Shown in pieces: positions 24,466 to 33,269 of a DNA stretch of 64,000 bases. The stretch is taken from contig NZ_JAUSSH010000006.1 of assembly GCF_030812255.1 (NCBI RefSeq), forward strand, positions 124,001 to 188,000, written 5' to 3'. The stretch is from Paeniglutamicibacter psychrophenolicus (GTDB lineage Bacteria; Actinomycetota; Actinomycetes; Actinomycetales; Micrococcaceae). The notes beneath the pieces are model-generated. The model saw only the letters and a list, made by a program, of their open reading frames with translations. It did not search any database and was not told the DNA's origin. The translations under genes were made by a program, and so were the position numbers. The first letter of the stretch is position 1, and every line of letters begins with the position of its first letter.

Positions 24466-25028
24466 CCCCAGAAGTGCGGCGCCGGCTTTCGGGCCCCGGG
24501 CAACGCGGTGTCCTCGCGCCAGCGCGCCACCCAGTCGGGCAGCACCAGGTCCGCGGGAACTTCCAGCCCCATCGCGGCGAGGATCTCCTCGTTGGAGACC
24601 GGGCCCTTCTTCGAGAGCAGCCGGGTGGCCATCGTTGCGTGCACGTAGATTTCACCGTCCGCGACCATCCGCTGCTCAAAGTAGATGCACTTGTCGTCCA
24701 TGCCCAGGATGCGGGTTTCCTGCGTGAACTTCTGGTTGAAGACCACGGACTTGCGGAAGGAAATGGTCTCGGCCTGGACCACCGGGGTCCACTTGTTCTT
24801 CCTCATCACGTTCCACACCCCGGCGCGCACCATGAGATCGAACCGACCAAGGTCGAAGAGCGAGAAGTACATGCCGTTGTTGATGTGTCCGGCCACGTCG
24901 ATGTCGGTGAGCAGCGCCCGCATCGGCACCGAGGAGGTATCGAACATGGACAGCTTGGGGCGCCTGCCGGCAGTGGCGAGCAGGACCAGGAGGCGAAAGA
25001 GAGCATGCATGAACCCCATCCTACTCAT
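24462..25028 (-). CDS. Hotdog-fold acyl-CoA thioesterase-like protein
   Basis: 188 residues. The hotdog core is seen in RALLTDIDVAGHINNGMYFS, with the Asp-x-x-x-His-Asn-Asn-x-x-Tyr pattern of 4-hydroxybenzoyl-CoA thioesterase relatives, and in VVQAETISFRKSVVFNQKF; the N-terminal segment ALFRLLVLLATAG could be a membrane anchor as in THEM6-like members. It would hydrolyse an acyl-CoA of unknown chain type. Several ATGs (25028, 25019, 25010) are possible starts. Its stop codon overlaps that of the convergent regulator. Confidence 0.78.
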   Translation of the reverse strand: MSRMGFMHALFRLLVLLATAGRRPKLSMFDTSSVPMRALLTDIDVAGHINNGMYFSLFDLGRFDLMVRAGVWNVMRKNKWTPVVQAETISFRKSVVFNQKFTQETRILGMDDKCIYFEQRMVADGEIYVHATMATRLLSKKGPVSNEEILAAMGLEVPADLVLPDWVARWREDTALPGARKPAPHFWG

Positions 25029-25067
25029 GAGTAACTTAACTGTCGCCCGTTTTGTGGCGTGCTAGTG

Positions 25068-25083
25068 ATTGACTTATATCAAT
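25068..25083 (+). promoter_or_regulatory. Palindrome upstream of the MFS exporter gene
   Basis: ATTGA-N6-TCAAT, overlapping a TTGACT and a TATATC that could be promoter parts. It lies about 70-85 bp before the exporter start and is a candidate operator for a regulator encoded elsewhere. Confidence 0.35.
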
Positions 25084-25154
25084 GAGTTGATTCAAGATGG
25101 AACCCGGACACCACCGTGCCTCCGGACATCGCATCCATCTTCAGGACCCACACC

Positions 25155-26432
25155 ATGGCCCCGCGCGCGCTTCGACCCTTCGCCCATCGCGATTACCGCA
25201 TCCTGCTCATCGCCATGGCGATCAGTGTCTTTGCCCATGGAATGTGGGCCGTGGCAATGGTCTACCAGGTCAAGCACCTGGGCGGCGGCCCGGCCCAGCT
25301 TTCGGTGGTGGCCACCGCAACCTCGCTCGGCCTGCTTGGCTTCGTGCTCATTGGCGGCATCACCGCGGACCGGGTCAGCTGCAGGAAAATCATCATCGCC
25401 GTCGAGGCCGTCTCGCTCACGGTGATGAGCACCCTGTCGGTCCTTGCACTCACCGGCTCCATCCAGCTCTGGCACCTCGCCGTGGCAGGTTTCATCCAGG
25501 GCGCCGGTGCCGCATTCTTCTTCCCCGCGTACTCGGCGCTGCTTCCCCGCATCCTGCCGGCCGAGGACCTGTTGGCCGCAAACGGCATGGAGGGGATGTT
25601 CCGACCGGTGCTGCAGCAGGCCGCGGGTCCCGCCATCGCCGGGGTGCTCGTCGCCTCCTTTGCGCCCTCGATGGCGATAGTCGGAATTGCCGCCTGCCAT
25701 CTGGTGGCCTTCGTGGTGTTGAACCTGCTTGGCCACCACCGCGCCTACGACGCGCACTTGGAACCCGACCAGAAGCGCCCCAGCGTCCTGGCCGACCTCC
25801 GCGAGGCGGTCAGCTACACGCTGGGCACACCGTGGCTGCTGTGGACCCTGTTGTTTGCCGTCGTCGCCGTGCTCAGTTTCATTGGCCCGATCGAGGTTCT
25901 GCTCCCCTTCGTCGTGGAGGACCAGCTCAACGGCAATGCAAAGACCTTCGGCTTCATGCTGGCGGCATTTGGCATCGGCAGTGCGCTGGGCTCGATGGTC
26001 ACCGCATCGCTTCCCCTGCCGCGGCGCTACCTGACCTTCATGATGGCGTTCTGGGCCTTTGGCACGATCCCCCTGGCGTTCATCGGGTTGACCCGGTCCC
26101 CCTGGCAGCTGGCCGCGCTGTTGGTCGTCGTGGGAATCACCGGAGGGCTCGGGCAGGTCATTTGGGGAACGCTGTTGCAGCGCCGGGTTCCGACCCACAT
26201 GCTCGGGCGGGTGTCCTCGTTGGACTTCTTCGTCTCGCTGGCTCTCATGCCCGTGTCGATGGCGCTTGCCGGCCCGCTGGGCGCAATCATGCCGCTGTGG
26301 ATCATCTTCGTGGTGGCTGGTGTGGCCTCACCCGTGATCGGCGTCCTGGCTTGGCTTGCAGGGCGAATGTACCGGGACGAGATCGATCATCCGCTCGACC
26401 GGGTGGACGCACCGCAGCAGGCCGACGCCTGA
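25155..26432 (+). CDS. MFS transporter, EntS/MFS_3-like exporter
   Basis: 425 residues with about 12 membrane segments. RPFAHRDYRILLIAMAISVF at the start, the loop GGITADRVSCRKIII, and EVLLPFVVEDQLNGNAKTFG before the second half are in the order typical of MFS_3 exporters (enterobactin exporter EntS and related drug pumps). GTG at 25116 would add 13 residues; the ATG at 25155 is preferred because AGGA lies 8 nt upstream and family similarity starts there. Substrate unknown. A long hairpin follows the stop codon. Confidence 0.85.
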   Translation: MAPRALRPFAHRDYRILLIAMAISVFAHGMWAVAMVYQVKHLGGGPAQLSVVATATSLGLLGFVLIGGITADRVSCRKIIIAVEAVSLTVMSTLSVLALTGSIQLWHLAVAGFIQGAGAAFFFPAYSALLPRILPAEDLLAANGMEGMFRPVLQQAAGPAIAGVLVASFAPSMAIVGIAACHLVAFVVLNLLGHHRAYDAHLEPDQKRPSVLADLREAVSYTLGTPWLLWTLLFAVVAVLSFIGPIEVLLPFVVEDQLNGNAKTFGFMLAAFGIGSALGSMVTASLPLPRRYLTFMMAFWAFGTIPLAFIGLTRSPWQLAALLVVVGITGGLGQVIWGTLLQRRVPTHMLGRVSSLDFFVSLALMPVSMALAGPLGAIMPLWIIFVVAGVASPVIGVLAWLAGRMYRDEIDHPLDRVDAPQQADA

Positions 26433-26435
26433 GTT

Positions 26436-26469
26436 GTCCCGGGCCATGTTCCGCAACATGGCCCGGGAC
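26436..26469 (+). terminator. Hairpin after the MFS exporter gene
   Basis: A perfect 15-bp stem (26436-26450 with 26455-26469) and 4-nt loop begin 4 nt after the stop codon. There is no T run, as is common for terminators of GC-rich actinobacteria. Confidence 0.7.
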
Positions 26470-26577
26470 ACCGGACGGGCACCCGAATGGAGAGCCTGTG
26501 GAAAACCTCTCCCAAACTTTTGGCAACGGGGCTAGGATGTCTGCTAATTGACTCCAACCGAATCGTAGGCCGTTGGC

Positions 26578-27234
26578 ATGTTTGCGAAATTCAAGAAGGT
26601 CATGCTCGTCTTCTGCTCCGGCGCGCTCGTGCTCACTGCAGCGGGATGCGCCGGAAACGCGGAACCGGTCGAGCCGACCAAATCGCATCCGACGCCTACA
26701 ACAACCGCAACGAGTTCGCCTCCGACGCCGTCGCCGACCCCCACCGCGAAGCCAACTCCCACACCGGTTCCGGGAAGTTCCAAAGGCCCCGCAAAGAACT
26801 GGCCAGTCCCCAAGATGCCGGATGCTGCAAAGGAAAGAACTGAAGCGGGGATCATTTCCTTCACAGAACATTGGTTCGACGTTCTCGAGTACATGTATGT
26901 CACCAATGAGACCGAGCAGTTGAAAGAAATCACTCGGCCGCAGTGCATCGAATGCGCTGAGAACTTTATTGATCCAGCCGACGGACTCGCGAATAGCGGC
27001 GCTTGGTCCATGGGTGGAAGGCTCGATGCAAAGGTAACGCTGGCTGTCGTGACAGACAGCAAGTCCGGTCTTGCCAATTTCCGGCTCGACCGAGAGGATC
27101 TACTGATCTATGACCGGAACGGCGAATATAACGGGAAGCTTCCGGGAACAGCAAAGGCTGACGTTGGGGCCCTTGTTCTTGAATATTCGGACGGCTGGAA
27201 AGTCGTCAATCTTCAATGGCTCGATTCTAAGTGA
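26578..27234 (+). CDS. Secreted lipoprotein, DUF6318-like
   Basis: 218 residues. Signal peptide with lipobox LTAAGC (lipidated Cys24), then a low-complexity Pro/Thr/Ser linker (about residues 38-66) and a globular domain of about 140 residues with HWFDVLEYMYVTNETEQLKE, QCIECAENF and YSDGWKVVNLQWL. The layout resembles DUF6318-type lipoproteins of actinobacteria (family by pattern only); the CIEC pair could form a disulfide. Six base pairs separate it from the next secreted protein, so they are likely co-expressed. Codon use is clearly less GC-rich than in the neighbours from about 26.8 kb on. Function unknown. Confidence 0.75.
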   Translation: MFAKFKKVMLVFCSGALVLTAAGCAGNAEPVEPTKSHPTPTTTATSSPPTPSPTPTAKPTPTPVPGSSKGPAKNWPVPKMPDAAKERTEAGIISFTEHWFDVLEYMYVTNETEQLKEITRPQCIECAENFIDPADGLANSGAWSMGGRLDAKVTLAVVTDSKSGLANFRLDREDLLIYDRNGEYNGKLPGTAKADVGALVLEYSDGWKVVNLQWLDSK

Positions 27235-27240
27235 GCTCAG

Positions 27241-28182
27241 ATGAACCGCTCGAAGTTTTTCGCCACGGGATCAGCTTTGATGCTAATAGCTGCTTTCTTT
27301 GTAAGCATGGATGCTGAGGTTGCTTTTGCTTGTCCGGATGCAGAGTACTCCACAAATGGCAGCGGATACGAAGCCACGGGTCCGGGATGTCCTTTCCAAT
27401 CGGAGGGCAAAACATACGGTGATAAGCAACCGGGCCGAACTCACACGATCAACAACGGCCCCAAGATCCGGTACGAAGTGACCTATTTCCAAGAATGCAG
27501 TCCCGCGATGACGCTCATCAGGTCCTGCTCTGCCAATACAGACGCTCCGTGTCCCGATGGAAGTTACCCCCTGACCCGACTCATTAAGGCGCTCAACGGG
27601 CCTCGCGCCGGGCAGACCATTTCACTTCGACAATATTGCTCGACTGAACCGGCGATTGAGGTACCTGGAGCAGAAAACGACATTGCAAGGGTGACTCCGG
27701 ACCAATTCCGCAGAATGCCGCTTGTTGCTTCGAGCATTGTCAGCCAGCCCGAGAACTTCTCGCTGCGCAACGGGCACGCCCACCTGTACGCCGAATCCGA
27801 ACCCCAAAATTTCAACATCACCCTGTTCGACCAGGATATCCGGGTGCGCGCGATCCCCGTTTCCTACCTGTGGACCTACGGCGACGGAACCTCCCGGACA
27901 CTCGCGTTCCCCGGCGGCCCGGTCGCCGAGCGCGGCTTCGACGAACCCACCAGCACCAGCCACGTCTACCAGGACACCGGCGACTTCAGGGTCGGCCTGA
28001 CCACCCGGTTCCGCGGGGAATACTCGACCGAGGGCGGCCCCTGGACCCCGATCCCGGGCGTCGCCAACGTGCCCAGCGAGCAGGTCACGATGAGCGTGTG
28101 GCGGACCAAGAAGATCCTGGTCGCCGAGAACTGCAACAACGCCCCCCACGCGCCGGGCTGCGCTTCCCTGTTCGACAAGTAG
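27241..28182 (+). CDS. Secreted protein with PKD-like domain
   Basis: 313 residues. N-terminal signal peptide (FFATGSALMLIAAFFVSM), a Cys-rich N-terminal half (about eight cysteines before residue 140) and a PKD-like beta domain near the C-terminus: VSYLWTYGDGTSRTLAF, then TSTSHVYQDTGDFRVGLTT. No catalytic motif is visible. It follows the lipoprotein gene at 6 bp. The first 480 bp or so are notably AT-richer than the second half, so the gene looks compositionally mosaic. A surface or envelope role together with the lipoprotein is plausible but not shown. Confidence 0.75.
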   Translation: MNRSKFFATGSALMLIAAFFVSMDAEVAFACPDAEYSTNGSGYEATGPGCPFQSEGKTYGDKQPGRTHTINNGPKIRYEVTYFQECSPAMTLIRSCSANTDAPCPDGSYPLTRLIKALNGPRAGQTISLRQYCSTEPAIEVPGAENDIARVTPDQFRRMPLVASSIVSQPENFSLRNGHAHLYAESEPQNFNITLFDQDIRVRAIPVSYLWTYGDGTSRTLAFPGGPVAERGFDEPTSTSHVYQDTGDFRVGLTTRFRGEYSTEGGPWTPIPGVANVPSEQVTMSVWRTKKILVAENCNNAPHAPGCASLFDK

Positions 28183-28238
28183 CGCCACTACGGGCTCCCG
28201 CGTTTTCTGCGCAGCGGACAACGCTCTGCGCCTTCGCG

Positions 28239-28613
28239 TTACAGGTACGGGCGCGTGATGAATTCGATGTAGTGCCCCGCAGGATCCAAGAGGTAGACGC
28301 CGCGGCCGCCATGTTCGGTGTTCGTCTGGCCCGGACGGGTTCGCTGCGGGTCCGCCCAATGTTCAAGTCCGCGCTCATGGATCCGCGCGTAGGTGCGCTC
28401 GAAGTGCGCATCGTCCACCAGGAATGCGTAGTGCTGGGGCGGGAAGTCGATGGGCGGTTCGGCGAACTGCAGCATGACCCCGTCGTCCAGCTGGAGGTTG
28501 GTAAACGGGCCCCAGCTTTCGATGCGGTGGGCCTCGGCGAGGTCGATGTAGAACTGCGCCGAGGCCTCGCGGTCCTTGGCGGCAATGATGGTGTGGTTGA
28601 AAGAAATGCTCAT
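28239..28613 (-). CDS. VOC-superfamily (glyoxalase/dioxygenase-fold) protein
   Basis: 124 residues, a single vicinal-oxygen-chelate domain. FNHTIIAAKDREASAQFYID gives the first metal-type His, QHYAFLVDD the second half, and LLDPAGHYIEFITRP the terminal Glu; this is the order of glyoxalase and fosfomycin-resistance-like folds. The reaction is not assignable. AGGA upstream supports the ATG at 28613. It converges on the PKD-like gene. Confidence 0.85.
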   Translation of the reverse strand: MSISFNHTIIAAKDREASAQFYIDLAEAHRIESWGPFTNLQLDDGVMLQFAEPPIDFPPQHYAFLVDDAHFERTYARIHERGLEHWADPQRTRPGQTNTEHGGRGVYLLDPAGHYIEFITRPYL

Positions 28614-29137
28614 GGTTTTTCCTGGTTCTCGAATCGGTGAATCCGAAGGATGCAGGCAACACCTGGCCCAGTCGACAGGCAGTGTGGAAAAGTGTGTGCG
28701 CCGGATACGGAGGGGCTCTTGCTGAACGCAAGATCGTCACCACGGTGCAGAGCGGTTCGTGAACCGCTGCGTTGTGGCAACGACGTGAGTTGCCTTGACC
28801 TCCTGGAAGCTCGGCCCATCTGGGGCGCATCAAGAATTTTTGCAGGTCACGGCGATTGCTGCAAGGACGTGTTCGGTGAACCCGGATGCTTCCCCGCATC
28901 GAAGCACTCCTAGGTGTCAGCGCCGGGCGGCCAATGCGTGGTCGGCAAGCGCAACCTGCTCCGGGGCAGCTAACTTCTTCGACCTCGACGAGAACGCCAA
29001 GGACATCTACACCTCCACCCGCACGGTCTTCGCCAAGGACTACGGGATCGACATGGATGCCGCCCGCCAGCCGCTGGCAGAACCGCTGCCGCTGCCCGAG
29101 GGCCGGTAACCGGTCGGAGGCCGAGGTTCCCGCAGTC
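28614..29137. other. Gene-poor stretch of about 520 bp
   Basis: No intact gene is evident. It contains a 7-bp inverted repeat GCGGTTC-GT-GAACCGC (28752-28767) of unknown role and, at the right end, the remnant described at 28917-29109. Confidence 0.5.
28917..29109 (+). pseudogene. Probable remnant of the 3' end of a gene
   Basis: Two frames carry plausible high-GC coding sequence separated by one shift: APGGQCVVGKRNLLRGS up to about 28971, then NFFDLDENAKDIYTSTRTVF and onwards to PLAEPLPLPEGR and a stop at 29107-29109. No start or upstream domain is present. The parent family was not recognised. It may be the tail of a deleted gene. Confidence 0.35.
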
Positions 29138-30955
29138 CTACTTCGGTCCGCGGCGCGGCCTGAACGGACGCGTCCCCTCGACCTCCGCGATGGCGTCGGC
29201 GGCGCGGATCAGCCCCAGGTGCGAGAGCGCCTGCGGGAAGTTCCCGGCCATGTGCCCGGAGACCGGGTCGAATTCCTCGGCCACCAACCCCAAGTCGTTG
29301 ACGGTTTCGGCGAGTTTCTCGAACAGGGCCCGGGCATCGTCGAGGCGCCCCGAGTGGGCATACTGCTCCACCAACCAACAGGTGCACACCAGGAACGTGT
29401 ACTCCCCCGGCGGCAGCCCGTCTCCCGCGGCCTCGGTGCGGTAGCGGCGGATGAACCCGTGTTCGTCGAGCAGGTCCTTCTCCAGCCGTGCCACGGTCCC
29501 CAGCATCCGGGGGTCCTGGTAGTCGACGAAGCCGACCTGGGCCAGGACCAGCAGCGAGGCGTCAACCTCGGTGGTGGCGTAGGTCTGCGTGAACGAGTCC
29601 AGATCCGCGTTGAAGCCCTTTTCCATGATCTCGGCGCGCAGCTTGTCGCGGGCGGACTCCCACGCCAGCACGTCGCCGGTCAGCCCGTGGTGCTTCACCG
29701 CCCGGACCCCGGCATCCAGGGCCGCCCACATCATGACCCGCGAGTGCGTGAAGTACTCCGGGTTCCCGCGCATTTCCCACAAACCGTGGTCCTTGCGTTT
29801 CAGGTTGGCAATCACGTAGTCGATCAGCGCCTTTTGCAGCGGCCAGGAGAAGTGGTCCTCGCGCCCGCCCATGGTGCGCAGCTCGTCGAGCGCGACCATG
29901 ACTTCGCCGACCACATCCCCCTGGTACTGGTGCACCGCGGCGTTGCCCACCCGCACCGGCTTGGCTCCCCCGTACCCGGGCAGGTGCTGCAGGACGCGCT
30001 CGGGCAGCTCGCGTTCCCCGCCGACCCCGTACATGATCTGCAGGTTGTTGTGGTCCCCGGCAATGGCTCGCAAAAGCCAGTCGCGCCAATGCATCGCTTC
30101 CTGCTCGTAGCCGTGGGTCATCATCACCTGCAGCGTCAGCGCGGCGTCGCGCAACCAGCAGTAGCGGTAGTCCCAATTGCGTTCCCCGCCGAAGAACTCC
30201 GGCAACGAGGTGGTCGGCGCGGCGACGATCCCGCCGGTCTCGCGGTGGGTCAGCGCCTTGAGCACCAGCAGCGAGCGGCGCACCAGAGCGTCGTGGGCCT
30301 CATGCCTGGGGATCTTCGCGGCCCAGTCGTGCCAGTGCTTCGCGGTCTGGGTCATGGCCAGGCCCACATCGCTGGGCTCGGGGGTCGCCGCATGCCCGGG
30401 ATAGCAGGCGAACTCGAAGTCGAACACGTCTCCGGCCCGCACGTCGAATTCGTCGCGGTGGGTGTGGTGCCTGGCCTTGGGCAGCCGGGCGGCATGCAGC
30501 ACCGCGGCCTTCGGTCCGGCAACCGCCACCAGCGACTCGGTGCCCTTGACCGGGTCGAAGCTGCGCCGCACCCACGGCAGCACCGCCCCGTAGTTGTACC
30601 TGATGACCAGTTCGTGTTCCACCCGCATGGTTCCCGAGAGCCCCTCCACGCGCCGCATGATGCCGGAGTGTCCATTGCCCGTCGGCATGAAGTCGGTGAC
30701 CAGGATCTGTCCGGTGTCGCTTGCCCACAGGGTGCGCAGCACGAAGGAAGCGTCGAGGTAGTTGCGGCTCACCACTTCGCCCTGCAGCGGCGCCAGCAGC
30801 CAGCGGCCGTTCTCCTGGCCGCCCAGCAGCGAGGCGAAGACGGATCCCGAGTCGAAGCGCGGGAAACACAGCCAGTCCACCGAGCCCAGCCGGGAGACCA
30901 GTGCCGCGGTGCGCTGGTCCGAAAGCAACGCGTAGTCCTCGATGAAAGTGCCCAT
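29138..30955 (-). CDS. Glycoside hydrolase family 15 protein (trehalase/glucoamylase-like)
   Basis: 605 residues, the size of actinobacterial GH15 trehalases. The N-terminal beta domain (FIEDYALLSDQRTAALVSRL, then GSVDWLCFPRFDSGSVFASL) is followed by the (alpha/alpha)6 barrel. Acid/base signatures are RNWDYRYCWLRDAALTL and, near the C-terminus, VAEEFDPVSGHMAGNFPQAL. It lacks a signal peptide, so it acts in the cytoplasm, probably on trehalose or an alpha-glucan oligomer. The ATG at 30955 is where homology begins; an ATG at 30973 is possible. Divergent from the histidine kinase gene. Confidence 0.9.
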   Translation of the reverse strand: MGTFIEDYALLSDQRTAALVSRLGSVDWLCFPRFDSGSVFASLLGGQENGRWLLAPLQGEVVSRNYLDASFVLRTLWASDTGQILVTDFMPTGNGHSGIMRRVEGLSGTMRVEHELVIRYNYGAVLPWVRRSFDPVKGTESLVAVAGPKAAVLHAARLPKARHHTHRDEFDVRAGDVFDFEFACYPGHAATPEPSDVGLAMTQTAKHWHDWAAKIPRHEAHDALVRRSLLVLKALTHRETGGIVAAPTTSLPEFFGGERNWDYRYCWLRDAALTLQVMMTHGYEQEAMHWRDWLLRAIAGDHNNLQIMYGVGGERELPERVLQHLPGYGGAKPVRVGNAAVHQYQGDVVGEVMVALDELRTMGGREDHFSWPLQKALIDYVIANLKRKDHGLWEMRGNPEYFTHSRVMMWAALDAGVRAVKHHGLTGDVLAWESARDKLRAEIMEKGFNADLDSFTQTYATTEVDASLLVLAQVGFVDYQDPRMLGTVARLEKDLLDEHGFIRRYRTEAAGDGLPPGEYTFLVCTCWLVEQYAHSGRLDDARALFEKLAETVNDLGLVAEEFDPVSGHMAGNFPQALSHLGLIRAADAIAEVEGTRPFRPRRGPK

Positions 30956-31097
30956 GGCCCCACCCAATCGCATTTGCCGCTCCCAGACAAGGGAATTCGG
31001 GTTCCAGTGCCGCAACGGAAGACGCCCCGCCGGTTCCCGGTGCGATAGGTTCGTGAGTGGGATTGATGACGACAGCTGCGCAACCAGAGGATGGACC

Positions 31098-32462
31098 ATG
31101 AAATTCCAGGCCTTGCGCCAACGCTTCCTGCCCGGCGATTTTCCGCCCGAGGAATGGGAACGCCGGCAACCGAGCCGTCAGCAGTTGCGGCGCGATGCCT
31201 GGGTGACGCTGCTGCTCATGGCCGCGGCGCTGCTGGGCATGGAAATGATCCTCAGCTTCGCGCCGGCGGAAGACGCCCCCGACCGCGTCCCGGCCTACCT
31301 GGCCATGTGCGCGATGATTGCCCCGCTGGCGGTGCGCCGGCGCTTCCCGATTGCCTCGATGCTGGTGCTCTCGGCGCTTTTCATCGGCTTCGGCACCTGG
31401 CTTCCGGCGGTCATGATGCAGCTGGCACCGCAGATCGCCTACTTCGTCGGGCTCTATTCGGCGGTCACCTGGGCGCGCGACCGGCGCGGCCTGAGACTGG
31501 CATTGGGCGGCGTCATCCTGGCCATGGCCGTGTGGCTGCTGGTCGCCATCACCAACGCGAAGCTGTTCTACGGCACCGAGCTGGAACTGCCCATCGCCAT
31601 CGAGACCTCCGGCTTCATCGACCCGGTCATCGCCTACGCCGGGTACAACTTCCTGGTCAACCTCTTCTACTTCGGCGGTGCCATCTTCCTGGGAGAGACG
31701 TCCTGGCGCAGCGCCTGGCGGCACGAGGTCGTGGTGGAACAGGCCGCACAGCTGCAGGAGCAGGCCAAGGAGCTGGCCCGCCGCGCGGTGGTCGACGAAC
31801 GCCTGCGCATTGCCCGGGAACTGCACGACGTGGTGGCACACCACATCTCGGCCGTCGGGGTGCAGGCGGCGGCCGCCCGCATGGTCCAGCCGCGGGACCC
31901 GGAACGCGCGGCCGCGCTGATGCTCGGCATCGAGGACTCGGCCCGCCAGGCGGTGGGCGAGACCCGCTCGCTGCTGCGGGTGCTGCGGCACGGGGACCCG
32001 GACGGGGAAGGCGCCACCGACCGTTCCCCGGAACCCTCGCTGGGGCAGCTGCCGGGGCTGGTGGAGCAGTCGGCCCGCGCCGGGGTCGCGGTGCAGCTGA
32101 TCACCGTCGAACACCGGCCGGGTTTCCTGGGCGAGGTCGGCCCCGGGCTGGGCCTGGCGCTGTACCGGATCGCCGCCGAGTCCCTGGCCAACGTGCGCGA
32201 GCACTCCACCGCACGCTCGGCGGTGCTCTCGCTGCGCAGCGGCAGCGACGGGAACGGCGACTGGGTGGAGGTAGAGGTCATCGATGACGGGACCCCGCGC
32301 CCGGGAACCTCCGGCAGCGGCTACGGCCTGCGCGGCATCAAGGAACGCGCGGCGCTGCACCACGGGCTGGTGGACATCGGCCCGCGCTCCCCGGCCGGGT
32401 GGCGCACCCGCGCCCGGCTGCGCACCCTGCACACCCCCGACACCGTTGAAGGAACCCCATGA
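31098..32462 (+). CDS. Sensor histidine kinase (NarL-type, HisKA_3)
   Basis: 454 residues. About five or six membrane segments in the first 200 residues, then a HisKA_3 dimerisation helix with the phospho-acceptor His243 in RIARELHDVVAHHISAVGVQ, and a HATPase_c domain (ALYRIAAESLANVREHST, VEVIDDG, GYGLRGIKERA). It has a membrane-embedded sensor with no large external domain, as in cell-envelope stress sensors. The ATG at 31098 follows GAGGATGGACC; the frame is open further upstream without homology. The stop overlaps the start of the regulator gene (ATGA). Confidence 0.92.
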   Translation: MKFQALRQRFLPGDFPPEEWERRQPSRQQLRRDAWVTLLLMAAALLGMEMILSFAPAEDAPDRVPAYLAMCAMIAPLAVRRRFPIASMLVLSALFIGFGTWLPAVMMQLAPQIAYFVGLYSAVTWARDRRGLRLALGGVILAMAVWLLVAITNAKLFYGTELELPIAIETSGFIDPVIAYAGYNFLVNLFYFGGAIFLGETSWRSAWRHEVVVEQAAQLQEQAKELARRAVVDERLRIARELHDVVAHHISAVGVQAAAARMVQPRDPERAAALMLGIEDSARQAVGETRSLLRVLRHGDPDGEGATDRSPEPSLGQLPGLVEQSARAGVAVQLITVEHRPGFLGEVGPGLGLALYRIAAESLANVREHSTARSAVLSLRSGSDGNGDWVEVEVIDDGTPRPGTSGSGYGLRGIKERAALHHGLVDIGPRSPAGWRTRARLRTLHTPDTVEGTP

Positions 32463-33151
32463 GCCCCATCCGCATCCTTGTCTGCGACGACCAGGCACTG
32501 ATCCGCTCCTCCCTGGCCCTGATCCTGGGCACCGACGAGGCCCTCGCGGTCGTGGGCACGGCCGCCGACGGGCAGGAGGCCGTCGCCGCGGCCCTGGACC
32601 TGCACCCGGACGTGGTGCTCATGGACATCCAGATGCCGGTGCTCGACGGGGTCCGCGCCACCGCGCAGATCACCTCGGCAACCAACGCCAAGGTCGTCGT
32701 GCTGACCACCTTCGACCGCGACGACTACCTCTTTGCCGCGATCGATGCCGGGGCCAGCGGGTTCCTGCTGAAGAACACCGAACCGGAAATGATCATCCAG
32801 GCGGTGCACGCCGCGGCCGGCGGCCAGGCACTGCTCTCCCCCGAGGTCACACTGCGCATCATCCAGCGCGGCACCGCCGCTTCGGCGCCGGGCACGAGCG
32901 CGGCGCCGACGGCCGCACTCGCCCCGGATGACCGGCGGGTGCTGGACGAGCTGACCAACAGGGAACGCGAGGTGCTCACCAGGCTGGCCTCGGGCCTGTC
33001 CAACGCGGAGATCGCCGCTGCCCTGCATGTCTCGGAGGCGACCGTGAAGACGCACCTGTCCAACGTCTTGGCCAAGGCCGGGGTGCGGGACAGGGTGCAG
33101 GCCGTCGTCTTCGCCTACCGGGTCGGGCTCATCCCTTCGATGGAGGCCTGA
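32459..33151 (+). CDS. LuxR/NarL-type response regulator
   Basis: 230 residues. Receiver domain with acidic pocket in ILVCDDQALIRSSL, phospho-acceptor Asp56 in VLMDIQMPVLDG, the switch Thr in VVVLTTFDRDDY and Lys in FLLKNTEPEM; an Ala-rich linker; then a LuxR helix-turn-helix (LTNREREVLTRLASGLSNAE, SEATVKTHLSNVLAKAGVRD). It is the partner of the kinase encoded with a 4-nt overlap. The ABC exporter genes 118 bp downstream are the likely targets. Confidence 0.94.
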   Translation: MSPIRILVCDDQALIRSSLALILGTDEALAVVGTAADGQEAVAAALDLHPDVVLMDIQMPVLDGVRATAQITSATNAKVVVLTTFDRDDYLFAAIDAGASGFLLKNTEPEMIIQAVHAAAGGQALLSPEVTLRIIQRGTAASAPGTSAAPTAALAPDDRRVLDELTNREREVLTRLASGLSNAEIAAALHVSEATVKTHLSNVLAKAGVRDRVQAVVFAYRVGLIPSMEA

Positions 33152-33269
33152 GGCCGGGGCGCAGGTTCCGTGCAGGCGAATTTCATTCCTTCGAACGATC
33201 CGCCGCGGCCGGCCCCGCACATAGATTGGAAGGCAGGAGAACACCCGCCAAGCAAAGGAATGTCCCACC

